A stretch of 49,927 nucleotides of DNA, taken from positions 39,816 through 89,742 of the forward strand of contig NZ_QKZT01000020.1 in NCBI RefSeq assembly GCF_003254055.1. The letters run 5' to 3'. Positions 34,353 through 46,900 of the stretch are shown here, in pieces. Position 1 is the first letter of the stretch. Every line of letters begins with the position of its first letter. The position numbers and the translations under genes are program-made. The DNA is from Algoriphagus chordae. Lineage in GTDB: Bacteria > Bacteroidota > Bacteroidia > Cytophagales > Cyclobacteriaceae. The notes below the pieces were generated by a model. That model was not told the DNA's origin and searched no databases. It worked only from the letters and a program-made list of their open reading frames with translations.

Positions 34353-34899
34353 GGGCTTGTTTAATGTATCCATCAGCTATATATGTCCCGCTGTTATCCT
34401 GCTTCTTTAGAAGCTGGATGTTTTTTAGTTGCTGCTAGGGGCGAAACATTTTTCGCCATTTATGATGTGTTTAGGAGTGGTCTGTGAGGACACAGACCAG
34501 GGCGCAGAGATACAGACTAGGGCACAGAGACACAGGCCACAGCGTAATTTCAATTAGTAGTTTTTGATATGGCTGGGATCTTACTATTACATTCTTGATT
34601 TAATGTCAAAACCCTCTAGCAGAGTTCCAAACAAATGGTATTTAGTACAAGTAGTTTTGTGGTAGGCTGTCGCTTCCAAATCTAGTAAAATGCTCTTCTA
34701 GTAAGGGATGATTTTTTTTAGGGTATGAGCTTGGAAATCAGTCATAGGTATCTTAAAAAATATTAAATTGCGTATCGTTTCGGTACGCCCTTGTCGTGAC
34801 GAATTAGTACTAAACAGCCTATCATAATAGTGATAAGCGCAGAATATTTGACTTTAAATATCTGTTATTTAGTGCTTTGTAGCTTGAGTTTTGGGTTTT

Positions 34900-34931
34900 T
34901 TTGTTTTTGTAGAACTGGATTTTTACCATTG
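34900..34931 (+). promoter_or_regulatory. Candidate promoter of the giant repeat-protein gene
   Basis: TTTG (34900-34903), a 20-bp spacer, then TACCATTG (34924-34931), one mismatch from TAnnTTTG. The spacing is right for the housekeeping sigma factor of Bacteroidota and the start codon follows 35 bp later. Confidence 0.4.
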
Positions 34932-34966
34932 AAAATCCAGAGAATTTTACTTACTAAGTAGTTTAT

Positions 34967-37900
34967 ATGATAAGATCTATACTTAATTCTTCATCTTTTT
35001 TTTCTAGGTTTTTTGCAGCTGGGCTGGGAAAAAGAAATACTTTTAGTTCAAAAGCAGGAGTTAGCCTTTTGCTGTTTGGACTGCTTGCTCAGTGCGTTAT
35101 GGCTCAAAACCCGGGTGGTGTTTCGGGTGCAAATCTATGGCTAAAAGCTGATGCTGGTGTAACTTCGACTGGAACGAATCTGACTGATTGGGTTGACCAG
35201 ACAGGCACGAATACTTTTACGAGAACTGGGTCTCCGACTTTTAATGCAGAAGCTGTCAATTTTAATCCATCAATAGGTTTTAACAATACAGATTTAAATA
35301 CGGACCCCCCCTCTGTAAGTTTAAGTGGTAACACAGCAATCTCTTTTGTAGATGGATTTGCGGTCTTTCAGAAAAGTAACAATTCAAGTGGAGCCTTAGT
35401 TGGGGGAACAAGCCCCGGACCAAATTATGGCAAGGCCATTTTTTCCGGATTTACAGGTACAGATAATTATGTGTCCAATGGCGTAGGATTTACTTATCAA
35501 TCTTTTAATAATCCAGGATTAACAAATGGCATAAGCCTAGTTAATTTTGATGTAAGCTTAACTTCGGCTCCATTTGCGACAGCCTCCTATAATGGAGCTG
35601 TTCAGACAGTTGCCAATGGCGGCGGGGGGGATTTTTCATCCATATCTTTAACCCCTATGATTGGAGGAATCAATAACGACGGAGGCAATCAAGCATCCAG
35701 TGGGTGGAAACATTTCAGAGGTCAAGTGACGGAAATAATTCTTTATCCACAGTCCTTGCCAAGTATGGATAAGCTGAAAATTCAATCCTACTTAGCAGTT
35801 AAGTATGGGATTACCCTGGATCCTACGGTAACTAACTATGTCAATTCCGCTGGATCCGTTATTTGGAACGATACTGCACATTGGAATGATGTTTTTGGTA
35901 TAGCTAAGGATGATGCTAGTGGATTAAATCAAATAGAATCTTATAGTATTAATTCTGGAACTGGCCATGGGGTAGGGATATCTGGTAAGGGAAACGTTGT
36001 GCTAAGCAATGCCTCCTCGCTTGGAAACGGAGATTTTTTAATGGCAGGTCATGATAATGGCTCACTAACTGAACAAACAACAGATTTGCCTTTTGATTTA
36101 CCGAATAGTACTCGTATTTCACGTGAGTGGAAAGTGAAACATACAGGTACTGTAGGAACGGTTAATCTGAGTTTTGACTTGACTGGACTTTCTCTAGCAG
36201 GTGGCACTACTGCTTCCAACTATACCCTACTAGTTGACACTGACGGAAACGGTGACTTCGGAGACGGCATGGTTGTTAAAGTGAATGCAGGCAATATTAT
36301 AAATAATGTACTGCATTTTACAGGGATTCAATTGCCAGATGGAGCTGTTTTTACATTATTGACTTCATCGGCACCACCATCAGGATTATTCAATGCGAAC
36401 CTTTGGCTGAAAGCGAATGAAGGAGTTTCAACGAATGGATCAAATCTTACTGGCTGGACTGATCAATCTGGAATAAATAACTTTTCAATGGTTGGAACGG
36501 CCACTGTTTCAGACAGTAGCATCAATTTCAACCCTGTCGTTTCTATTAGTAATGCACCAGTTGTTAATCCTACAAATTACCTAGAAGGTTCTACACCTAT
36601 AAATGTGGTAGAAGCAATTGCTGTTTATAAAAAGGCAAATGATAATAGCGGGGCTCTGCTTGGAAGCAGTGTAGTGAGTTCAGGAGGTAACGGGAAACAG
36701 GTTTTAGGAGGATTCAATGGCAATGACCTCTATGTTAGTGAGGGTACTTTAGCTCAATATTATTCCGCTACCTCACCCTTATTGGCACCTGGTAGCACTA
36801 CTATTGTAGATGCTAATTTATCCACAGGTGGTACAGCTGCTCAAGCCTTCTTAAATGGATTAGGTTCAGCACTGAGTCCTACAAATACAGCATTCAATAG
36901 CATTAGCCTGACTCCATGGATCGGTGGTACAAATAATGAATCAGCTAGTAATGGAAATAGATGGAGGCAGTTTGATGGAGATGTTGCAGAAATATTAACT
37001 TATCCAAGTAGCCTGACATCAGCCGAGAGGAATGTTGTACTTAGTTACCTTGCCATTAAATATGGTATAACCCTCGACCCTTCAGTTACAAACTATGTCA
37101 ATTCCTCTGGTAATCCGGTATGGAATAGTACTACTTATTGGAATGATGTGTTTGGAGTCGGGAAAGATGATGCAAATAAACTGAACCAAGTTTCTTCTAA
37201 TAGTATAAATACAGGTTCTGGGGATGGAGCTGGCCAATCTGGAAAAGGGAATATTCTGATTAAAAACCCATCTTCTCTCGATGATGGAGATTTTTTAATG
37301 CTAGGCCACGACGCAGGAGCATTGACAGAGCAAGACACTGATATTCCCACAGGGCTAGGTCTAGTTAGAATTGGAAGGGAGTGGAAAGTCCAAAGAACTG
37401 GAGATCCAGGAACTGTGGATTTAGAGTTTGATTTTAATGGATTGGCAGTAACAGGTGGATCCACTGACATTTCTAATTTTCGCTTACTCGTTGACGATGA
37501 TGGAGATGGGGATTTCACGACAGGTACTATTCAAGAGATCACGCCAAACTCTTTCGGTTCTCCTAAGTTGATTATCAATGGGGTGAACCTGCCTAATGGA
37601 GCTGTACTGACTTTTGCTACAGGTCCTTCTGTACCGTCCTGGACCGTGACTAAAACCAACACTTCAGGAAATTATGCTGCAGTAGGCGATGTGATTGATT
37701 ACGATATCGTAGTTACAAACACTGGAAATGTGAGTATCACGGGTGTCACTGTAACAGATCCAGATGCTACGGTATCTACTACGTTTACTGGCGATTCTGC
37801 TCCTTTAGGAACGCTGGACGTGGGTGAGGCATGGACTTATACTGCTACGCATATAGTGACACAGGCAGATATTGATGCAGGAAGCTTTACGAATACTGCC

Positions 37901-40900
37901 ACAGCCTCTGGGACCTCGTCAGGAGGATCTTTGCCAGATGAGACAGATACAGAAACTGTCAATGCTGATCAACTGCCATCTTGGACGCTTACAAAAACAA
38001 ACACTTCAGGAAATTACGCTGCAATAGGAGATGACATTACTTATGATATAGTTGTAGAGAACACTGGAAACGTGAGCATCACTGGGGTAACTGTAACAGA
38101 CCCTGATGCTACGGTATCTGGAACGATTACAGGCGATTCTGCTCCTGTAGGCACTTTGGATGTTGGCGAAACTTGGACTTATACAGCTACGCATGTAGTT
38201 ACTCAGGCAGACATCGATGCAGGAAGCTTTACGAATACTGCCACAGCCTCTGGAACTCCAGCAGGTGGAAGTCTGGCAGATGCTACTGGTTCAGTTACTT
38301 CCAATGCAGATCAATTGCCATCTTGGACGCTTACAAAAACAAATACTTCAGGAAATTACGCTGCAGTAGGGGATGACATTACTTATGATATAGTTGTAGT
38401 GAACACTGGAAACGTGAGCATCACTGGGGTAACTGTAACAGACCCTGATGCTGCGGTATCTGGAACTATTACAGGCGATTCTGCTCCTGTAGGCACTTTG
38501 GATGTTGGCGAAACTTGGACTTATACAGCTACGCATGTAGTTACTCAGGCAGACATCGATGCAGGAAGCTTTACGAATACTGCCACAGCCTCTGGAACTC
38601 CAGCAGGAGGAAGTCTGGCAGATGCTACTGGTTCAGCTACTTCCACTGCAGATCAAATGCCATCTTGGACTGTCACAAAATCCAGTTCTACTGCGGATTA
38701 TGATGCAGTAGGGGATGTGATTGACTATACCATAGAGGTTGCCAATACTGGAAATGTGAGTATTTCTGGCATAGCTCTTACTGATCCAAATACTACAGGA
38801 ATTACCCTCACTAGCGGAGATAATGCTCCTACTGGCACATTAGATGTAGGCGAGACTTGGATTTACACAGCAACGCATGTGGTTACCCAAGCAGATATAG
38901 ATGCAGGAAGCTATAGTAACACCGCTACGGCTACAGGTACTGATCCTTCAGGCACGCTGCCAAGTCCCGAAAACTCTAATGAGGTGACGGTAGATGCCGT
39001 TCCTAGCCCAGAGCTTACGGTGGACAAGTCTGCCACCGGCCAGAATCCAACCTATAGCCAGGTGGGAAGTTCTATACCGTATACCGTGGAGGTGGAGAAT
39101 ACCGGTAATGTTTCAGTTTCCAATATAGTAGTAACGGATCCATTGGCTACTACTGGTCCTACCTATGTATCTGGTGATACAGGTTCTGATGATGTGATGT
39201 CTCCAGGTGAGACCTGGGTTTATACGTTGACACATCAGGTAACGCAAGCTGACTTGGATGCTGGTTCTATCCTAAATACTGCAACAGCAGATGGTGATCC
39301 TGCTTCAGGTACCTTGGTTCCTGCAGATGGAAGCAATACGATCAATGCAGTTCTTAATCCAAATATCAATTTGGTTAAAACTGCGAATAAGACGGGTTAT
39401 GCGACGGCCGGTGAGACTATTGAATACTACATCAATATTAATAACTCAGGTAATGTGACACTCAACGGGTTTACCGTGGAGGATGTGAATACTGGGGATA
39501 CCTTTAATGTCCCTAGCATTACCCCAGGTGAAACCCAGACGTATACTGTCACCTATACCGTGACACAAGCGGATATTGATTCTGGTAGCATCGACAATGT
39601 AGCTAGCGTTTCGGGTACAGATCCGAATGGAAACCTCTTGGAAAAAGGAGACGACTTAGTGATCAATGCAGCTCAGACACCAAGAGTATCAATTGATAAG
39701 ACTACTACTACAGCGCAGTTCACTGGGGCAGGGGAGACGATTACCTATACTATAGTTGTAGAAAACACAGGTAATATCACCATCAATAATCCTGTAGTCA
39801 CTGACTCTGGAGCGACTACCGGACCAACTTACGTTTCAGGAGACCTGGCAAATACAGGAGTGCTGGATGTGGGAGAAGTATGGACATATGAGGCTACTTA
39901 TGTGACTACTCAAGCAGATGTAGATGCTGGAAGTTACAGCAATACTGCCACAGCAGATGGTACACCGGCGGCTGGTACTTTATCTCCAGAAACATCTACT
40001 GTAGACACACCTGGTGATCAAACTCCTGATTGGGATGTAGAAAAAATAAATACGAATACGCCTAGTGAATTCACTAATGCTGGCGATGTATTGACCTATG
40101 ATATAGTAGTAACTAACACAGGTAATATTTCTATACCTACAGTAAATGTGTATGATCCACAGGCAAGTACTGGACCTACTTATGATTCTGGGGATATTGC
40201 AAACACAGGAGTTCTGGATGTAGGTGAATCCTGGACTTATCTCGTTACCTATACCGCGACTCAGGCGGATGTGGATGCTGGTGGATTTACCAACTCTGCA
40301 ACTATCGAGGGTACCTCTGTGGTAGGCCCAATGCCAGAGAATGATGATGATATCACGGTTCCTGCTACAAGCGCACCAAGCTGGACACTGGATAAATCTG
40401 CTTCTCAGCCTACTTATGATCAGGCTAACCAGACCATTACGTACACTTTTGTATTAGAAAACACAGGCAACGTCACGATCTCGAATGTTATTCTCACAGA
40501 TCCGAATCTGACTTCTGGCCCTACTTTGCAAAGTGGAGACACGAATAGTAATAATAAACTAGAGCCTTCAGAAACTTGGACTTATACAGCTACTTATGAT
40601 ATTCAGCAGTCTGATATAGATAGCGGTACATTTACCAACAGCGCAACAGCCTCTGGTACTCCACCAACGGGTACCATCACACCTGCGACGGATGATGAAG
40701 TGATCACTGCGGATAAAAACTCAGATATTGCTGTTAAGAAAACTGTCACACCGACAACCTACGATACTCCTGGTGAAGTAATTACCTATAAGCTAGAGGT
40801 TACGAATACAGGAAACATGACACTTTCGAGTATTATGGTAACTGATCCTGAGATCAACTATTCAGTGACCATTCCTTCTCTTGCCCCAGATCAAACCAGA

Positions 40901-43900
40901 TCTGTTACTGGAACATATACAGTCACTCAGGCAGATATTGATAATGGAACACTAAGTAATACGCTTACTGCCACTGGTACTGATCCTGACGGCAACACCG
41001 TAGATGACAATACTTCTGTAATAGCGAACGCTGATCAGAATCCAGATATAACGATCCAAAAAACAAGTACCTCTACTGGCTACGACAATGCTGGTGATGT
41101 GATAGACTTTACACTTATCATCGTAAACAATGGTAATGTAACCTTAAGTGATTTGCATGCTACGGATCAAATGACTGGTCTTGATACAACTAGAACAGCA
41201 ACACTTGCTCCTAATCAAGTTTATACCTTACATACCACGTATACAGTCACCCAGCAGGATGTGGATAACGGCTCAATTACGAACACAGCAGAAATTGATG
41301 CTATTGCACCCGATGGGATGCATGTAGATGATACCTCTGATATCACGATTAATGGTTCATTTACACCTGCTATTGATATCAATAAGACTGTGCTCAACAC
41401 CGGTTATGATCAGGCGGGAGATGTGGTGGATTATGTATTGGTGGTAGAAAATTCTGGAAACGTCAATTTATCTGATGTGGAAGTCATAGATCCTTTGACA
41501 GGAGATGATATTACCGTAGGTAATTTGGCACCAGGACAGTCGGTTTCCTATACTGTCCATTACACCATTACACAGGATGATGTCAATAACGGCACCATCA
41601 CTAATACTGCCACTGCAGAAGCACTTGATCCAAATGGTGGAGATGTAGAAGATATAGATGATGATACTCTAAGCGGAGCTCAAAATCCAGAGCTGACCTT
41701 GGAAAAAACCAATGTGAATACACCTACGGCAGTCGGAGATGTAGTCCAGTATCAGTTTGTAGTTGCCAATACGGGCAACCTCACTATTTACGATGTAGAA
41801 ATAGAAGATCCAATGACTACTCCGTCCACAATTGATATAGGCGATCTGGATCCAGGTGAGTCGGCAACCGTAACGGCCACTTATACTGTGACCCAGGATG
41901 ATGTCAATAATGGACAAATCACCAATACTGCTACGGCTACAGGTCAAGATCCAAGTGGAACTGATGTGGATGATACAGATACCAACTGGATTGACAGTAA
42001 TCCTACTCCGAGAATTCAGGTAGAGAAAAATGCAACGGTGAATGGCTATTCCTATGCAGGAGAGGTGATCAATTATTCCATAGTGGTAATCAACAATGGA
42101 AATACCACATTGGATAATGTGAATGTTACAGACTCTAAACTGAGTTTCCAAAATGCGATAGGTACGCTTGATCCAGGTGAAAGAAGAAGTTTCAACCTGA
42201 CCTATATCGTTACCCAACAGGATGTGGATCTAGGCGAAATATCAAATTTGGCTTCTGCTTACGGTACCGAAACTGGCTTGGGGGTAACTGTTTCCGATGC
42301 TGATAATGAATTGCTCATCGGAAGTCAGTCTCCGAAAATCGAATTGAATAAGCGGGCAATAACGACAGGCTATAGTACAGCTGGGGAACTTGTGGAGTAT
42401 GAATTTACACTGGTAAATACAGGGAATGTCACTCTTAGCAATGTCCGGGTAAATGATCCATTGATCAGTGCCACTCCGATTGTGGTACCAGATATGGCAC
42501 CTGGAGCCACCATCACTAGAGTTGTTTCTTATACGGTGACTCAGGATGATATCAATACAGGAGCTATTACCAATACTGCTCAAGCTGAAGCTACAGGTCC
42601 AAAGGGACAGCGCGTCTTCTCGCAGGATAATGCAGTGGTCGATGCAGCTCAAAACCCTTCTGTAGTCTTTGTGAAAACCTCTACTCCTAAAGTGGTGAAT
42701 GCAGTTGGAGATGTAATCAATTACACCATCAGAATACTCAACACAGGAAATGTTTCACTTCTGAACGTACATGTGACTGATCCTTTGGTTCAGCTGGATG
42801 AGAATATAGCCCAACTTGATCCTAAACAGGTTCAAGTTTATACATCCACTTACACTGTCACTCAGGCTGATTTGGATGCTGGGAAAATTGTAAATGCAGC
42901 TGCGCTTGATGCTTCTGATGTTAATGGAAATACTTACAATAAGAATTCTTCTACTACCACTGTAGTAACTCAGAAACCTAAAATTGTGATCACTAAGACT
43001 CCAGATGTGAGTTCTTTCGACACAGCTGGTGATGTAATCAATTACTCCATTGAAGTAGAGAATACAGGTAATATTACAGTTGAGAATCTTGATGTAGCTG
43101 ATCCGAAGACTGCTGCACCAACTTATGTTTCTGGTGATACAAATGCAGATAATATCATGTCTCCAGGTGAGACTTGGATTTACACTACCTCCTATGCAGT
43201 CACTCAAGGTGATGTGGATAATGGAGGATTTACCAATGATGCTACTGCTACAGGAACCACTTCCACTGCAGGCAATGTATCGGATAATACCAAGGTCAAA
43301 GTGCCATCTGATATAACAGCAAGCTGGACACTTGACAAGTCTGTCACTAACCCAGGTAACTATAATGCAGTAGGAGATGTGCTTTCTTATCAAATTTTGG
43401 TAGCTAACACAGGAAATGTCCGAGTGAACTCCGTAACCGTAACGGATCCAAACGCTGATGCTGCGCCAAGCTATGTTTCGGGTGATACTAATAATGATCA
43501 ATTACTAGATCTGACTGAAACTTGGACCTATACTGCTGATCATACCGTGACGCAGACTGACTTGGATAAAGGATCATTTACCAATACGGCTACTGCAGCT
43601 GGTAAACTAAGCTCTGGAAACATCCCAAATGCTACTGGTTCTGAGACTGTTCAAGGAGATCAAACTCCAAGTTGGACTCTATCTAAGGTGAGTACTACTG
43701 TTCCGAATTCTTACAACAAGGTAGGCCAGGGACTTACTTACAATATTTATGTTCAAAATACTGGAAACGTAAGTATTAGATCAGTTGATGTTACGGACCC
43801 AACAGCTACTGCAGCACCTACCTACAGATCTGGTGATCTGAATAATAACAAGGTGCTGGAGGTAACAGAATCCTGGACATATACTGCAGGCTATACAACT

Positions 43901-46900
43901 AGCCAAGCTGATATTGATGCAGGGGAATATGAAAATATAGCTACAGCGACAGGCACACCTGCAGGTGGTACTCTTGCTCCTGCTACTGATAATGAGATTA
44001 TTCCAGCTGTTCAGACTGCCATATTAGAATTGATTAAGACTGTTGCTCAAAATGGTTACAATAAGGTAGGAGAGATATTGGATTATACGATCGAGGTGAA
44101 AAATGCTAGTAATATCACATTGACAGATGTGCTGGTAGAAGATCCTAACACAGGTCTTTCTGATGTGATAGCCGTAATGAATCCAGGCGATAGCCAATCT
44201 TACCAAGAAAGTTATATAGTAACGCAGACTGATATCGATCGAGGACACATTGAAAATATCGCTACAGCTACAGGGACTAGACCGGATAATTCGACAATTG
44301 TAACTAATGCCACTGAGAATATCAATGGAGCGCAAACTCCAGGATTAAATCTATTCAAGGATGTGCTACAAAGCGGCTTCTACCAAGCTGGTGAAGTGGT
44401 GAATTATACCATATATGTTCAGAATCCTGGTAACATTAATATTTTCGACCTGCGGGTTCAGGATAATAAAGTAGGCTTGGATACTACCATAGCTGTATTC
44501 GCTCCACTAGAACTTGCCAAATTTGAAGTAGACTATACGGTCACTCAGGCAGATGTGGATCTTGGAAGTATTACAAACATCGCTTCGGCAGAGGGTCATG
44601 ACTTTAACAATTTTGCACTTACTGCTCAAGATTCGAAACTGCTGATAGGAACTCCAGATCCTAAGATGGTCGTTTCTAAATCTAGCCCTACCCAAAATTA
44701 CGCTGCGGTAGGAGACGTGATTGAATATCATATTTCAATCAAGAACCCTGGAAACCTTACATTAACTGATGTAATCGTAGAGGATGCGCAAGTGACCTTT
44801 ACGAGTACTCTGCCTATCCCATCCATTGCCCCTGGTCAGACCGTGATAGTGGATGCCGAACATGTGGTAGTTCAGGCTGATATCGACGCTGGAAAATACC
44901 TGAATACGGCTACTGTCACAGCTACTGAGCCAGATGGTACTAAAATCACTAAACAGACCAATCAAGTAAGAGTTCCTGCCATCCAAACTCCTGATTATAC
45001 AGTGACGAAGGCAAGCTCTACAACAGATTATGATGCCGTAGGAGATGTGATTGATTATACTTTTGTAGTCGAGAATACTGGAAATGTGACATTGACAAAT
45101 GTGAGCTTAACAGATCCAAAAGCTCAGATTACTGCAGGTAATCCTATTGCAACTCTTGCCCCAGGACAAACAGGAACTATCACAGCAGAGCATGTAGTAA
45201 CACAAGCTGACCTTAATGCAGGTCAATACGATAATTCAGCATCTGCGAAAGCGACTGATACGAATAGCAAGGTAGTTTCTAGAAATTCTAATCAAGTAAC
45301 AGTTCCAGCCATTCAGAGTCCTAGCTTGACTATTGTGAAAAGTGCAGGACAGTCTACTTATACTAGCTTGAATGAGGTGATCAATTATGAATTTGTTGTC
45401 ACTAATACAGGAAATGTTACCATAAGCGACACGAAAGTAATTGATGCAAATACCGTGGTTGCGGGTAATTCTTTTGTACTAGATCCTATGGATGTAAGAA
45501 CGGTGACTGCTACTCATACAGTAACACAGGCTGATCTGGATTCTGGAACTATTGTGAATGTCGCGACTGCTCAGGGCAAAGACCCTAATAACAAGCAGAC
45601 TTCAGCGATTTCTAATACAGTTGTTCTGGCGGCGGTTCAAACCCCTAACCTAGCTGCAGTGAAATCATCTCCTGTACAAACTTACAGTACTGTAGGTGAG
45701 ATTGTTCATTATCTGATCGAAGTGACTAATACTGGAAATGTTACCCTGAGCAATTTGGTGACAACAGATGCAAATGCGACGGTGAACTCTGGTAGCCCTA
45801 TTGCTACCTTGATACCAGGTCAGACAGCCAATGTTTCTGCAAGTCATCAGGTGACTCAAGCAGATATCAATACAGGGCAAATATTAAATATTGCAACTGT
45901 GGATGGAGTGGATGTCAACAATGTAGATATTAGAGCATTGACCAATTTGGTTACTGTCACAGCAGTTCAGGATGCAAAAATCAAGGTGACCAAGACCGTT
46001 AGTCCAGTTTCTTATGATTCATTGAACGAAGTATTGAACTATGTACTGATAGTTGAAAATACAGGCAATGTGACCTTGGATCCGGTAAGACTGGTTGATC
46101 CGCTTACTTCACTGGATGTAGCTGTTGGACCATTAGATGGTGGGGATACTTATACTACCACAGCTTCTTACACGGTTACTCAAGCAGATTTGGATGCTGG
46201 TTCAGTTCCAAATATTGCTACAGTGACAGGTGTTGATCCAAACGCTGTGACAGTAACGGATACAGATAAAGAAGAGTCTGTTGCAGTACAAAATCCAGGA
46301 ATAGAAATTCGCAAGTCAGCTGACACCAAGTTGGTGTACAATGCTGGTGATGTGGTGACTTATACGTTTGAAGTAGAAAATACGGGTAATGTTACCTTGG
46401 AAAATGTTGCCTTTGATGATCCTAGGATTTCATATAATCAGGCAATAGGTCAGATGCTGCCTGGAGCTACGGTTTCCTACACTACGACTTATATGGTAAG
46501 CCAGGATGATATTAATAGTGGATCTATCGTAAATAAAGTCACTGTAACTGGAGAAGATCCTAGTGGTCATACTATAACTGATGATGATCAGGTGACAGTT
46601 GATGTTGACCAAGATGCTAGAATAACACTTACTAAGACGGGTAGTACAGCTTACTACACGCAGTTAGGAGCAACGATAGACTATACGATTGTGGTAGAAA
46701 ATACCGGCAACGTAACACTTACCAATGTCAATACTACAGATACTCAACTAGGTATATCAGAGACTGGCACCCTGCAGCCTGGTGAAACTTTCACCTACAC
46801 AGGTTCGCATACAATTGTTCAAGCTGATTTGGATAGAGGATCTTATGTCAATACTGCAAAAGTAGGAGCAAGCCAACCTTCTGGACCTGCTTTGACTGCC

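Larger units (their letters stand above)
34242..34966. repeat. Repeat-rich intergenic interval before the giant gene
   Basis: No supported gene. It contains a B unit (34300-34352), an A unit (34356-34465), a palindrome GGTCTGTG AGGA CACAGACC (34479-34498) trailed by shortened copies of CACAGA motifs (34500-34545), a small hairpin GCGTA/TACGC (34772-34791) and, near the end, the candidate promoter of the giant gene. Confidence 0.7.

Noticed and set aside
35104..46612. Many minus-strand and off-frame reading frames of 60-250 codons inside the giant gene, two of them almost identical (38006-38194 and 38348-38536).
   Set aside because: They are shadows of the tandem repeats on the plus strand; the near-identity comes from the duplicated 342-bp units. 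None has a signal or domain, and their amino-acid make-up is unnatural.
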